Below, piece by piece: positions 44,144 through 56,529 of a DNA stretch of 64,000 bases. The notes below the pieces were generated by a model. It saw nothing but the letters and a program-made list of their open reading frames with translations. It had not been told where the DNA came from and ran no database searches. Where the stretch lies: NCBI GenBank assembly GCA_015345905.1, contig JADDTR010000026.1:301210-365209 (forward strand). Direction: 5' to 3'. The position numbers and the translations under genes are program-made. Each line of letters begins with the position of its first letter. Positions within the stretch are counted from its first letter, which is position 1. This DNA comes from Aotearoamyces nothofagi (Eukaryota > Ascomycota > Leotiomycetes > Leotiales > Tympanidaceae).

Positions 44144-47100
44144 ATGAATATCGATATTGGCCGGGTCGCTTCAGATGCGCCGATCCCTGAGGATACAAAG
44201 AAGGAAGTGTTCGTGTCAGATGTCGAAGCGGAGGCATATGTAGAGGGGGAAAAGGAGTCGCTCGAAACAGAGGAGCCGGTGCATAGGCCGGAGGAGATTG
44301 AACTGACCCCAGTCGAGGCATTGAAGTGGAATGTCGATGGTGACCAGTCGCCCTGTAAGTGCTGTCATGAGGTAGTCCCTATAGCAGTCGGCCGCGTTGC
44401 GCACAGCTTGCGGACGAGGCTGATGAGGCTCATGGGGCGGATGAGGCTGACTGTTCCTAGTTCCCGAGGTGGCGTCGTGTGTAAACAATACGGACGATCC
44501 AAGTGTCCCCTGCAGCAGTAAGTACATTCAGATCTTTATAAATCCTACTAAATGCTAACATCAACATTTTCTTAGCTTTCCGAGCCTGGGTTCTTACCAC
44601 CATCTTCGTTATAGTCTTCTCTGGCGTCAACCAGTTTTTCAGTCTGCGCTACGTACGTTTCGCCCTTTGCTGACGCTCACCCGCCCGTCCAAACTCAGTC
44701 CTCCAAACAAGCCCAAGCCCAATCTCTTTTATTCTTTTACCCGAATAGTGCTGACCTATCGCAGCCGTCAATCACGATCAGCTATGTCGTCGCCCAAATC
44801 CTTGTTTTCCCCATAGGCCGAGCATGGGAAATGCTCCCCCGCTGGCGAGTCCCATTAGGCAAGCTTGCCTTCGACATCAACCCCGGCCCGTTTAGCATTA
44901 AGGAGCATGCATTGATCGTCATTGTTAGTTTTTATCACCCCACCTTCTCTATCTTGTTGTTTTTAACCTTATCCCTCGGCAGTGTGTCAATGTGAGCACC
45001 ACCACTGCTTACGCCTCGTCATCACTGGTAGCCATTATCAGCCCCGTCTACTGGGATCGCGACTATGGGGCAGGTTTCTGTTTCATCTACCTCTTGACGA
45101 CGCAGATGCTCGGGTAAGTTGGCCTTTTCATTATATTGAGAACATACTTCAAAGCCGTGATTTGCTTGTTTTATGCGCACCCCTTTGACACCGGTTGACC
45201 CCTCTATGACTCCGGGTTGCCATTTCCTCTATAGGCTTGTCTCTTTTTTAACTGCACTCATCGATAGTTGGCTCTATAAGTCTTCTCTTCCTAATGTGGT
45301 GATTTAGTTTTGGTCTTGCCGGCCTTTCCCGCCGGTGGCTCGTCTACCCCGCTGCCCTCATCTGGCCCGCAACGCTCCCCTCAACAGTCCTATTCCGCTC
45401 ACTCCACGAGCCCAAGGACCATAGCCCTGCCAACGGCTGGACAATGACCCGATACCGCTTCTTCGCGTACTTTTCCCTGTTCGCTTTCGTCCTCTTCTGG
45501 TTCCCCGATTATATCTTCACGAGTCTTAGCACATTTGCGTTCATCACATATATTTGGCCGCATAACCAGAAAGTCAACACGTTATTCGGCGTAAGTTATG
45601 CTCAAAGTTAAAGCTTCTAGACTGGACAAAAGACAAGCTAACACAAGCGCGTGGGTAGATGAGCTCTGGTCTAGGACTACTGCCTATCAGCATCGATTGG
45701 ACGCAAATTACCTACGTAGGCACGCCCTTAACGACGCCCTTCTACATTACCTGCAATGCATTTGCTGTGATTGTAATTTTCTATTTCTTTTTATCTCCGA
45801 TTCTATACTATTCAAACGTGTGGTATAGTGCATAGTAAGTAGCGACTTTCTTACTTCTTGCTTTCCTGGTTTTGTGCTCTTTTGTCCCAACCGAATTTGT
45901 AACGCTAATGACGTGAGTAGCCTACCGCTCCTGTCCTCGAGCACGTTTGACAACACTGGCAAGTCGTACAATATTACGCGCGTAGTCGACTCGGACCTCA
46001 ACTTTATCCTGAGCAAATATGAAGCCTACTCTCCTATGTATATATCTTTGTCCTACTCGCTTTCATACGCTCTCTCATTCGCCGCTGTGACCGCCATCAT
46101 TGTTCACACGTATCTCTACAATGGTGCCGAAATATGGGCCAAGCTCAAGAACTCCCGTCATGGTGGAGAAGATATACATAAGCGTTTGATGAAATCATAT
46201 AAGGAGGTTCCAGACTGGTGGTACTGTATATTGACACTGGTAGTGTTAGGACTCGGCATCTTCACGGTGAGATACTGGGAATCAGGACTGCCAGTCTGGG
46301 GATTTATAGTGGTATGCTTTGGCATGGGCGTAGTGATGATGATTCCAGAAGGGATCCTTGAGGGGACGACTAATCAAAGAGTGTCAGTGCCATCTTGTGT
46401 GGTTTTATCTATGCTCGTCCATCCGCTAACAATAGTAATTACTGCAGCTTCCTCAACATTATCACCGAACTCATCGCTGGGTACGCGTGGCCCGGAAAGC
46501 CAATCGCCAATATGATGGTCAAGTGCTACGGGTACAACTCCATTAAACATGGGATGGACTTTGCCCAAGATCTGAAGCTGGGGCAATATATGGTACATTG
46601 AGCTTCCGTCTCTTTTACTGATTAAGCTGCATGCTAACCCTTGCCTATATAGAAAGTTCCCCCTCGCGTTCTATTCGTCGGCCAGATCTACGCGACAATC
46701 CTCGCAACTATGACTCAAACTGGTGGTTAGTTTATCCCCTCCCTCTCAACAGGCCAGAGACTAATCCGCGGAACCTAGTACTCCGGTGGATGATTGGCAA
46801 CATCAAAGATCTATGTAAATCAACTAACACCGCCCGTTTCACATGCAACTCCGCGAAGGTGACCTACAACGCATCTCTAATCTGGGGTACAATCGGTCCC
46901 CAGAGAATGTTCCAGTCCGGGCAGGTATATAACGCTATCATGTACTTCTTTATAATCGGAGTGAGTTGCGTCCTCTTAGATCAAAACCGCCCGAGTGTTA
47001 CTAATATTTATACTGTAGCCGGTAGTGACTGTCCTGGTCTACTTTATTTATCGAAGATATCCCAACAGTTGGGTACGGTATATCAACGTGCCAATCTTCT

Positions 47101-47535
47101 TCAACACGGCAGGCAACATACCTCCCGCTAACACAAGTACGCTGCTCAGTCCATTTCCCTTATAGTTTCATTCTTGAACTACACTAACATGACGCAGCCC
47201 AATACTCACTTTGGTTCATCTTCGGCTTCTTGTTTAACTATCTCATCCGGAAGCGCGCCTTTGAATGGTGGAAGCGATACAATTGTTAGTTCCTCGTTAC
47301 TTTGTGTGTCTCTAGTTTAGCACTAACTCTTTGTTTCCCAGATCTCCTCCAGGCAGCTATGGACACTGGCACGGCAATTGCGACCATTATCATCTTCTTT
47401 GCCCTGAGTTACCACAGTATCGCCTTCAACTGGTGGGGTAATACAGTCGGGTCGGATACCGATGATTCGAACTCGGTGCCGTGGTTGTCGGTCCCCAGCA
47501 GTGGCTACTTCGGCAAGGGAACGGGGGAATTTTAA
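44144..47535 (+). CDS. Oligopeptide transporter (OPT family)
   Basis: Proton-coupled OPT carriers import small peptides (or related metal chelates) across the plasma membrane. Fourteen exons, all phases consistent: 44144-44354, 44461-44517, 44576-44652, 44765-44923, 44983-45113, 45308-45590, 45659-45834, 45921-46382, 46448-46592, 46653-46725, 46779-46960, 47019-47136, 47198-47284, 47342-47535, giving 784 residues. Family motifs: [15 protein letters not shown] in TM1-2, [33 protein letters not shown], the conserved KVPPR (KIPPR-type) and [10 protein letters not shown] near the C-terminus. The hydrophilic N-terminus is rich in Glu. The ATG has a strong context (GCCGCCATGA). Intron density is high for this window (13 introns, mostly 50-110 nt, one of 194). 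The ORF looks intact. Confidence 0.93.
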
Positions 47536-48243
47536 TAGAGTAGCTGTGCGTAGAGCGTCGTGCTTACAATGATTATTTTCCATGGTCGGTGCCGGGGTGT
47601 TATTGATATTGTACATACAAGGCCTTAGTAAGCTCAAATATAAATAAATGTCTAGTGTTGCTGTAGGTCAGCGAATATTCCAAATCTTTCCTGCCATATC
47701 GAGGCCATATGTATGCGAGGCACCATTCGTATACAGAACAATATCATTTGACATATTTCTGCTATGCTGACACTTGGCTTGCCATGTATCCGTCGTTGCT
47801 ATAAAGTGGCGCACTATCCTCAATGCGCCATCGCTAGGGCGCAATTCAACCACTGCGCCTCGTCGCATGCGATACATTCTCCTCGCAACGGGCAGACATT
47901 CATATATCTCCGTGCTCCGGCTAACTAAATACCCGTCTCAAGCTACGGACGTAAGGTGCGTAGAAGGCTGTGCAGTCCAGCTGTCTCAGCAAAACACATC
48001 TCCGTGTTCCAAAGCCTGGTGAGATTTCATACTTAAACGAGAGCTTGCGCAGATATGTAACCCGCAAGGTTTCAGCGGCTTCACATGTGAAATGTCTGGG
48101 CGTTTAGATAAAGGCGTCTGATGGCAATTGAATTGATGCGCATCTATTTTCTCCAACATTTTGTCCCTCCCCAACGAGTTTTTCTTATCTTCACCTACTA
48201 AACGGCGTCTTGAGAGAACTACGAATTATATAAGTCCTACATC
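47536..48243. other. Intergenic, no gene seen
   Basis: 3' flank of the OPT gene and promoter of the Sec14-like gene. No coding signal beyond short chance frames. Confidence 0.45.
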
Positions 48244-49527
48244 ATGAGAGTCGACACGCCGATGGGCTATGCCAGCTCCGAACTAAGCTCGCTGCCTATA
48301 GTTTTCGAGAAACTCTCAGCGTCTCAAATGAAAGCGTTCACTGAGCTGAAGAATCTCTGCGAAGAGAATAATGAGTATTGGCCGGTTAATAAGGAGGAGC
48401 GGAAAGGCTCAGTAGGGAGGAATGATGATATGACATTGCTGTAAGTGTCTCGAATTATATTCATTCGCATTGACAACCTATGAGATAAAACGAGTATGCT
48501 TCTCGATAAGAGCTTCAATACTGATCAAAGTGCTCTAGACGTTACCTACAAGCAAGACAATACGATCCTCAAGCCGCGTTTAAACAATACAAAGCCACAG
48601 CCTCATGGCGGAAAAGTCTCAAGCTGGACGAATATTACGACAATACAGAGGTCCAGAATTTCGAGGCAATAAGACGAATAGTAAGTAATCTCACCGACTC
48701 TCTGCTTCCAAAAGCCCATCACCGCCAATTGTTAATTTCCCACTCTCTAGATGCCTCAATGGATAGGACGCCGAGACAGATACGGAACACCAATCTTCGT
48801 ATACGTTGTTTCGGAAATCCGTGTCGAAGATGCTGTTTCGACGGCGAAATGCGACCCCAGTCTCACCAATGTCTTTCTACCAGCAGAACATTCTATGAGC
48901 TTCATTATGCCACTATGCGCAAAGATGCACGTCGACGGCATCATGTCAAAATCTATCAATATCATCGATCTCTCGGGCGTCGGGGTGAAGCACTTCTGGA
49001 ATCTCAGATCGCATTTGCAGAAAGCAAGCACGATGGCCACGGCGCATTATCCAGAGACGGTCGACAGGCTATTTGTAAGTACCTCCTCTCCAAATAAACG
49101 ATATCCTGACCCATTTCCCCCGGCACAGATCGTCGGCGCGCCGAGCTTCTTCCCGACCATCTGGACCTTCATCACGAAATGGTTCGACGCCTCCACCACC
49201 TCCAAAATCTCCATCCTCTCCGCCGCCAATGTCAAGTCCACGCTCACAAAGCACATCGATCCCGACCACCTGCCGAGACGCTACGGCGGGAATCTCGACT
49301 GGGAATACGGCATGCACCCAAATTTCGACGATGATGTGCGCGCGGTCATTGGGGACCTGGCGACGACGTGGGTCGAGGGGCCGATGAGATATGTCGAGAG
49401 AGACGGCCACGATGAGATTGTGGCGTTGGGGAGCGAGGGCGCGAATGCTAGGAGAGATGTCCTTGCGAGAGTCGCGGCGCGGAATGGGGAAGGGGATGGC
49501 GTTGATGAGAAGGTGGGTGGGATATAG
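48244..49527 (+). CDS. Sec14/CRAL-TRIO lipid-transfer protein
   Basis: CRAL-TRIO proteins bind phosphatidylinositol/phosphatidylcholine or other lipids and move them between membranes. Exons 48244-48440, 48539-48680, 48751-49074 and 49129-49527 give 353 residues. The N-terminal CRAL-TRIO helical part includes DDMTLLRYLQARQYDPQAAF and ASWRKSLKLDEYY. The lipid-binding domain includes PQWIGRRDRYGTPIFVY, SINIIDLSGVGVKHFWNLRS, TAHYPETVDRLFIVGAPSFF, FPTIWTFITKWFD and LPRRYGGNLDWEYG, all in the order seen in yeast Sec14 relatives. The last 60 residues are specific to this protein. Intron 3 (49075-49128, 54 nt) is in frame but must be removed to join LF to IVGAP. Upstream neighbour on the same strand is the OPT transporter; no known link. 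Confidence 0.92.
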
Positions 49528-50024
49528 AGATGCGGTAGCATCTAGGGCAAGGGCCTCGGTTTTAGGATATGCGTATCGTAGCATGGCGTTCATGGGGGTT
49601 ATGGGCTGTTCTAAGGCTAGACGCGGATTAAGATATGATATAGCGTCGAGGATATGATAGGATATATCAGCACGAATTCATCGATATCACACGTCTCATT
49701 CACCGCCATTATACAAAGTCTGTTTAGAGATACAGTATCAGATAGTAACAATATATTACCACGGTTGCAAGAATATCACATGCAGCTCTATACCGGTTCG
49801 CAAACGGCGGGAAAGAAACACATCCTTTAATCAGTAACAGAATCAAGGTTAAATCGCTACTTTTAGCTGCATAATTGGGAAACAATATATTGCAGAACGT
49901 GGTTTGGGAGAAGAGTGAGCATTGAGCGAAGAACTTTGCCGATTTTCGTTGAATATCCCATTTTGCTTCATATGACATGGGATATTCCCAAAGCTGTGCT
50001 CAAAACCGCACCCCGTTCAACGTC
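49528..50024. other. Intergenic between convergent Sec14-like and bZIP genes
   Basis: 3' flanks of two convergent genes; AT-rich, nothing else seen. Confidence 0.5.
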
Positions 50025-51178
50025 TCAAGAATCAAAAACCTCAAAGACAAGCGGGTCCTCTCCCCTCTCCTCCCTCCACCTATTAGTCGCCTGTAGTGCC
50101 TCCCCGCACCCCCTCAAAGACCACCCCCACTTTCTCAAAAAGCCCTCGGAAATCTCCCAGCCACTGACATGCCACGGCGGCGACCAAATAATCAGACCAC
50201 GCAGCTCGATCTCCGAGGCGGGAAAGCCATCAAAGAGGCCCCCGATCGTGTCAGCCCAGAGCTCGTCCTCGTCAAAGGTCCCGCTTGCCGTGATGAGGTT
50301 GTCGCGCCAGACGGGGCACGGGACGATGTCGATCCATGCTTCATGTGGGACAGTGCGCTGGAGAAGGGTGGGGTGGAGGGAGGCGGGGATGGCGTGGAGG
50401 GAAGAAGGGGCGGGGAGGGCGTATGGTGATGAGGAGGAGCATTCGGTTAGGGGGATATTGTCGAGGCCTGAGAGGAGGCGCCGGTTGGTAATGCCGCCGC
50501 GGAGGACGTTGAATTGGAGGAGAGTAATCAAGTGGTCTGGACAGAGAGGGAAGATGACTTTTACTGCAGAAGATCTGTCGAACAGGGCTGGTTCCGAAGT
50601 CGCAGGTTGGTGGGGAATCAATGGGGTTCTGGTGCTATTGAGTGTATTTGCTATTGAAGCTGGGACGATGGAGACTGTTTGTTGGTCCTCGACCCAGCAT
50701 GGTATTCCAGGTTCAGTCTTGGTGACGCTTGTTCCGGATATAGAGACGGATCCAGGATGTGCTTGTGATCGTAGGGCCTTGCGCCGTCCTGTGGTAGTGT
50801 CAGTTTCTGTGTGCTAAATGATACTAAATTCGATTGAATACACTGTAGAAAAAGCAGATACAGAAGTGAAATAGGCATTGAATGATTCGGCCTAGTTATA
50901 GGGACCCTATATTCTAGGTAGTGTTGAAGCCTTCAATATATGATAAATGTTGTGAAAATGAAGGCATTACCAGCTGCTGTTCAGATAGTTGATATATATT
51001 AATGCACGTCTTACTTACGGTACGCTCTCACATTAAGCCTATTCTGCCTCTTTCTACGATCCGCAGCACTTGCGAGACCAGTCCAGTCGTCTTCGCTGTC
51101 TACAGCCTACTTCGAGTCAGTAAGATATCCAACTAGCAAGGCAATTTCAGTCCACCAAACTTCCTCTAGCTGCGGCAT
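50025..51178 (-). CDS. bZIP-type regulator with DUF3425 domain
   Basis: Fungal proteins with a short basic region followed by DUF3425 are presumed nuclear transcription factors. Proposed exons 51178-51161, 51106-51019 and 50788-50025 give 289 residues. The basic region reads ADRRKRQNRLNVRAYRRRK and spans the 230-nt intron 2 (50789-51018). The DUF3425 part shows CPDHLITLLQFNVLRG, SSLHAIPASLHPTLLQRTVPHEAWID, VWRDNLI and GWEISEGFLRKWGWSLRGC. The first exon is only 18 nt (MPQLEE) and its donor, GTTTGG, is weak, so the true start is less certain than the rest. Basic region and domain are intact. It lies convergent to the Sec14-like gene; targets unknown. Confidence 0.84.
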
Positions 51179-52008
51179 TAGCGTAAGCTGGACCTGGGAT
51201 ACAGCCTGGTATATAGACATTATGGCTTATAATGACGTCGACTTAAGTTGCACACGGCTGTAGCAAGGTGAAGTAATCTGCTATTTTGAAGTAAGACGAG
51301 GTCGGGGATATGTGTGGGTTGCTCGTCGATTTGCGTAGTAGTATATATGTCGGCTGCTTACCAGTAGCAAGGATCACATAGAGAAAGGCAGGTGAAGCCC
51401 TTGCTATCCCATCTAATATAGTAGGGGGGTATAGAACGAGGATTGCTGTCTTAAGTGCCGAATTGTTGACTGCTCTCACATATGTAAAGTGGAAGTTGGT
51501 GATGCCGTCGGAGGTTGCTTGATCTGCCTCTGAGCCTCTGCAACCGATATGCGCTGATTGCCAGAAACGACCACCGGGTAGGTGGTCATTTCTAGGTCGT
51601 CTCTGACGATCAGGCGACAGGCGGAATCCGGGTAGCTCAGTGTCTGCAGTCTAACTTAATCAGCCCTGGCTTCATGCAACTGGCTTACAGTCACGCTTAA
51701 CCAGATACGGATCCATCCCGGACATTGAGCGACAGCGTCAACCATCCCGAGCAGAATTATACTCGAGCCTGGCATTAGTCTGTGGCAGTGTATGAAGAAT
51801 CCGGACTTTAGTGGAAGGTGCGATATATTGCCGTGGCGAGGAGGCGTTTGCCTTGGACAGATGATCAATTCGAAGAGCGCATGATGGCCCTTATAAGACT
51901 TCGAGATGCCCGTGTGAATCTTTCTCCTCCTAGTTGTACTTTACCTCATTCCTCATTCCTCTGCTTTACTTCTCTGTCTTATTTTAGTCTCCATTATCCA
52001 TCTCCAAG
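51179..52008. other. Divergent promoter region, bZIP and SDR genes
   Basis: 830 bp between two divergently transcribed genes. The last 100 bp before the SDR start are C/T-rich. No coding signal recognised. A shared promoter is possible but not shown. Confidence 0.45.
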
Positions 52009-53011
52009 ATGGCTTTCCATCCGGATTCTCTACCAGACCTGACAGGGAAAGTGTACATCGTCACTGGCGGGAATTCTGGCATGTCCGTCTCCTCTCCTTT
52101 CATCTCAACATCCTTCAAGCTTACCAGACCACAGAGGCTACCACACCGTCGCCCGCCTTGCACAACATGGCGCCCACGTCTATATGTGCGCTCGTTCCCC
52201 CACCAAAGGATCTGCCGCTATCACCGGTATTAAATTACTCTACCCACAAGCACACATAACCCTTCTAGAAATGGACCATCTATTACTGTCCACCGTGGTC
52301 TCTGCAGCTACTCTCTTTCTATCCAAAGAAACCGTTCTCCACGGGCTAATCAACAATGCCGGCATAATGGGCACGCCCTTCGAGATGAGTAACGACGGAC
52401 ACGAAGCGCAATGGCAAACTAATTACCTCGCGCACTGGGTCTTGACCTCTCATCTCATACACCTCATGCTCAAAACCTCCCAGACACTCCCATCCGGTAG
52501 CGTGCGCATCGTCAACCTGTCGTCAGCCGGTCACTTCTATGCTCCGAAAGGAGGAATAAATTTCACCGATACGTCTCTCCCAAATGGCGATGGCATGGCA
52601 CGATACGGCCAATCCAAACTAGCCAACATACTACACATCAAAACCCTCGACAAGCTTTACGGTCCCGGCTCGCCCAGCTCTAAAGCTGGAAAAGGCGAGA
52701 TTTGGACAGCAGCCGTGCATCCCGGCCTGGTAAAGACCCAGCTGGCTGTGCGAGCTGAACACTCAGTCATTCTGAATATGGCGGTTGCAGTGTATAGTGC
52801 GATTGGGGGAAATACGGGTGCAGATATTGGGTCCTGGACGAGCGTTTTCTGTGCTGCGAGTCCCCAGATGAAAATGGAGCAGAGCGGGACTTATTTTCAG
52901 AGGATTGCGAAGACGGGGTGGCAGAGTGGCACGGCGAAGAATACGGACCTTGCTGCGAAGTTGGAGAAGTGGACGGACGAAGAGATGAAGAAAGAAGGCT
53001 GGGTTAAATGA
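52009..53011 (+). CDS. Short-chain dehydrogenase/reductase (SDR)
   Basis: NAD(P)-dependent oxidoreductase with a Rossmann fold, closest in pattern to the retinol-dehydrogenase/WW-oxidoreductase-like SDRs common in fungi. Exons 52009-52082 and 52135-53011 give 316 residues. The cofactor motif TGGNSGIG is rebuilt exactly across the 52-nt intron. INNAGIMG, the catalytic Ser region IVNLSSAGHFY and the catalytic YGQSK follow in order, then HPGLVKTQL after the active site. No signal peptide or obvious membrane helix. All catalytic residues are present. Substrate unknown. The neighbouring genes are also oxidoreductases, but the strands differ. Confidence 0.92.
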
Positions 53012-53124
53012 ATGAGAAAGACGTAGGCAGAATTTGATAGAGGGTTTATAACCCATGCATGGCTCACGAAGTAATAGTTATCTACTTTCTATCTTTATAT
53101 CTACAACGCCTACACGCCTATAAT

Positions 53125-54274
53125 CTATAACGTGACTATATTCTGCGGCTTGCCAATAGCAAATGCCTCGATATTAGCCGCAACAGTCGTTCTCAGCTTC
53201 TCGATGCTTGATTTCGCCCACCAAGCAACATGAGCGCTGAGGACCAAATTCGCCAAGTTCTCACCATCTCTAACCAATACCGAATTCTCTTTCGTTGCAG
53301 GCTCGTCAACGTAGACATCGACTGCCGCACCGCCGATCCAGCCACCTTTCAGCGCTTCGACGAGGGCGACTTCAACTACAATGCCGCCGCGTGCGATATT
53401 GATTACTATTGCGTCGGGTTGCATGAGGCGGAGCTCGGCCACGTCGATCATGCCAAGTGTTTCGGGCGTGAGCGGACAGGTTAGGATGAGAACGGTGCAT
53501 CTTTTGATTGTTTCCAGGAATGAAGTCCTGCCTTGCCTTACTGTAGAACCTTCGACGCCTTTCCGGTCTGCTATGAGGACCTGCATCCCCAACGCCTTGG
53601 CAATTGTTCCCACTCTAGTTCCTGTTATTGAAAAGGTTATTTTGGCCTTGTATACATTTCTGATCATTACCATCTGGTTTTATGCAGATGCTTATATCGC
53701 CACATGACATCTCTCATAACGACAACAGCAATGATAGAAGCGCGTTATAAAAATTTGAGCTTTGGGAATAGATAAAAATAAAATACCCACCTAACTCTCC
53801 ACCGCCAATGACCCCAACAACCTCCTGCGCCCAACTATCAGGCAAGCCGCCAAACTCCTTCGTCAGACTGATGTTCTGCTTCCACGCCTCGCCACGCAGC
53901 GTCAGCAGGTGAATCTTGACAACGCGTCTCCGCACCGCCATGTACAGCGCAAACGCATGTTCAGCAACAGCCTCATTACTCGTGCCCGGGGCATTACAAA
54001 CTAAGATGCCGCGCGCTCGACACGCTTCCAGATCGACCATGTCGTAGCCGACAGCCATGATGGCGATCATCTTAAGCCGCGGCGACACAGCGGCGCTAAG
54101 GTTCGCGGCATTGAGCACCACCCGTGACGATATAATGATGTCTGCGGTGTGGATCCGCGAGGGGGTCTCGTCGAGGCTGGTTGTGGTGTATTCGGTGTAG
54201 GTGTGCGGGATAGGGATGTCTGGTGGAGCGGCGTGGACGCCGTCGAGACGGACGATGTGCAGTGGTTTGGCCAT
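53125..54274 (-). CDS. D-isomer-specific 2-hydroxyacid dehydrogenase
   Basis: NAD(P)-dependent enzyme that interconverts 2-hydroxyacids and 2-oxoacids (glyoxylate/hydroxypyruvate reductase type). Exons 54274-53791 and 53621-53125 give 326 residues, the normal length. The substrate half has VGYDMVDLEACRARGI and NAPGTSNEAVAEHAF; the nucleotide motif GGGELGTRVG is rebuilt across a 169-nt intron; the catalytic Arg is in INIARGGIV, the Asp/Glu pair in AVDVYVDEP, and the catalytic His in SAHVAWWAKSS. All three catalytic positions are present. The intron is longer than most in the window but gives clean phase. Exact substrate cannot be told. Confidence 0.93.
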
Positions 54275-54999
54275 GATTAGAGAATTCAGTGTTGTACAGG
54301 ACGGGATTGTTGTTATATCTACAGTGGATATAGGGATATAGGAGTTGGAGAAGGAATGATATTGATAATTTGGCAGTTGGGTTTAGGCTGTCAGTTTACT
54401 AGTCATCAATGACTGTGTAGAACCAGGACCAAAGCAGATATAAGAAACCGATATTATATCAAGAACGAGGAGATTGAGGCCTTTCCGTATTTTATGGACA
54501 GATTTAGTTGCTTGTTAGTTTAATCGGCTTCTGGTAAGCTATACGCCTTGCTGACGACATGGCGTCTACTCGTACACAGAGATTGGCGAGTTGATATCAC
54601 CTAAAGGTCTACACCAACAAGAATCAATTATAATTATTATATTAACACTTACTGGATTAGATGTAACAGTTATCAAGAAATTGAATCGACAATGTAAGCA
54701 AAGAAGAAGCTTCGCGGAATCCGATGAAGGTATCCGGGTAAGTATCACGCACGTCACCCTAAATTAAATTACCCCGCGGGTGATAATATCGCCGGGCTGT
54801 CCACCTTCTTGTTTAGTCCGCCGTACTACCCGATAAGACACCGATAAGACACCTTTAGCCCGCCGTAGCCGTACGGTACTAGGGCGGATCTCGGCATCGC
54901 TGGCATTGTGCGACAAGTAACAATGTATTTGATTCCCGACGACCTGAGACCTTTCCTTCATTCTTAGATATTTCCAATTTCCAATGAGCAACAGCAGTC
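54275..54999. other. Divergent promoter region, hydroxyacid dehydrogenase and polyol dehydrogenase
   Basis: 725 bp between divergent genes; mixed to AT-rich, with a duplicated CCGATAAGACAC (about 54829 and 54840). No coding signal. Co-regulation of the two oxidoreductases from here is possible. Confidence 0.45.
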
Positions 55000-56312
55000 A
55001 TGACAGCCAGCAATTCAGCTATTACGGCCAGTTCGAGTGTGAAGGCGTCTGTCCTACACGGAGTCAAGGAGCTACGGATAGTGAGTAAATACAATAGCAA
55101 TGAATCAAGCCGCATATTAACCCGGGAAGGAACAACGTGACTTGCCATTTCCAAGTTCCGACGAAGTCCAAGTCGCCATTCACACCACTGGCCTCTGTGG
55201 ATCGGATCTCCACTACTTCAATCATTACCGCAATGGTGACATTATCGTGCGAGAGCCATTAATACTTGGACATGAGTCTGCTGGCGTGGTATCCGCCGTG
55301 GGTTCGGCAATTACGAGCCTAAAAGTCGGAGACAAGGTAGCTCTGGAGGTCGGCCTTCCGTGTGGACAGTGTAGCTTGTGTCAGGAAGGACGCTACAACA
55401 TCTGTAAAGAGATGAAATTCAGAAGCTCTGCAAAGGCCTTCCCACATCTCCAAGGCACTTTGCAGGAGAGAATCAACAACCCAGGAGACATGTGTTACAA
55501 GTAAGCATCCAAGGAAGATTGATTAGATGCTTACTGATCCAAATAGGCTACCAGAGAATGTCTCCCTGGAATTGGGAGCGATCCTAGAACCATTGAGCGT
55601 GGCAATGCATGCATCCAGACGAGCATCACTGAAACCGGAGAGCACAGTCCTCATCTTCGGCGCTGGAGCAGTTGGTCTTTTATGTGCTGCTGTATGCAAA
55701 GCCTCTGGTAGACATACCGTAGTCATCGCCGACATCCAGGTAGAGAGAGTAGAATTTGCGATGCAAAATAAATTCGCCGATGCGGGCATTGTCGTTCCGA
55801 TGAAACGGTGCCAGACAATCGAAGACAAACTAGCATTCGCAAAGGAGGTGGCGGGACTTGTTCATAGTAATTCGTTTGGTGATAGAAAAGCGGTAGGCGA
55901 AGTCGACGCTGTATTCGAATGTACCGGTGTTGAGTCATGTCTCCAAGCCGCGATTTATGTTAGTAAATCACTTAACGTTATGAGTCTCAATCGCTGACAA
56001 CCCCAGGCTACTCGACCAGGTGGCCGCATCATGTTGATAGGAATGGGAAATCCCATCCAGACACTACCGATCTCAGCCGCTGCTTTACGAGAAGTAGACA
56101 TTATTGGCGTGTTTAGATACGCCAATACGTATAAAGATGCAATTGAGCTCGTTGCAAGCAAGAACCCTCTCTTGCCGGATCTAGAAAAACTAATTACGCA
56201 GCGTTTTAATGGATTTGATAATATTCCAAAGGCGTTTGAACTGGCTGGGAAGGTTAAAGATGAGAGTGGAGCCCTTGTTATAAAGGTGTTAGTCGATACA
56301 TCTAGGCCATAG
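55000..56312 (+). CDS. Zinc-dependent polyol dehydrogenase (sorbitol/xylitol dehydrogenase type)
   Basis: Medium-chain alcohol dehydrogenase that oxidises polyols such as sorbitol or xylitol to ketoses with NAD+. Exons 55000-55080, 55130-55500, 55547-55958 and 56007-56312 give 389 residues. Catalytic zinc ligands: Cys in TGLCGSDLHY, His and Glu in LGHESAG, Glu in GAILEPLSVA. Structural-zinc Cys cluster: PCGQCSLCQEGRYNIC. NAD fold: FGAGAVGLLCAA, with the acidic ADIQ that favours NAD+. The C-terminal substrate loop REVDIIGVFRYANTY is typical of sorbitol dehydrogenases. The start at 55000 gives the expected N-terminal length. It is convergent with a sugar transporter 217 bp away, which supports a polyol/sugar role. 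Confidence 0.93.
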
Positions 56313-56529
56313 CCATACTACATGCATTTGGTAGATCAAGATCTCTAGTAACTGCTGCATTTAACCTCAGATAATAAGACATTATTAATGGTACAGCATT
56401 GGGTATATAGTATGGGAAGTCATAATCTACATAATCTTCCGAAATTAAGTGCTACTACTGCTACTTCACAGATATCAACGATCATCAATGCAAGGTAATT
56501 AGCTTTCACCACGACGCTTCATATCATAA

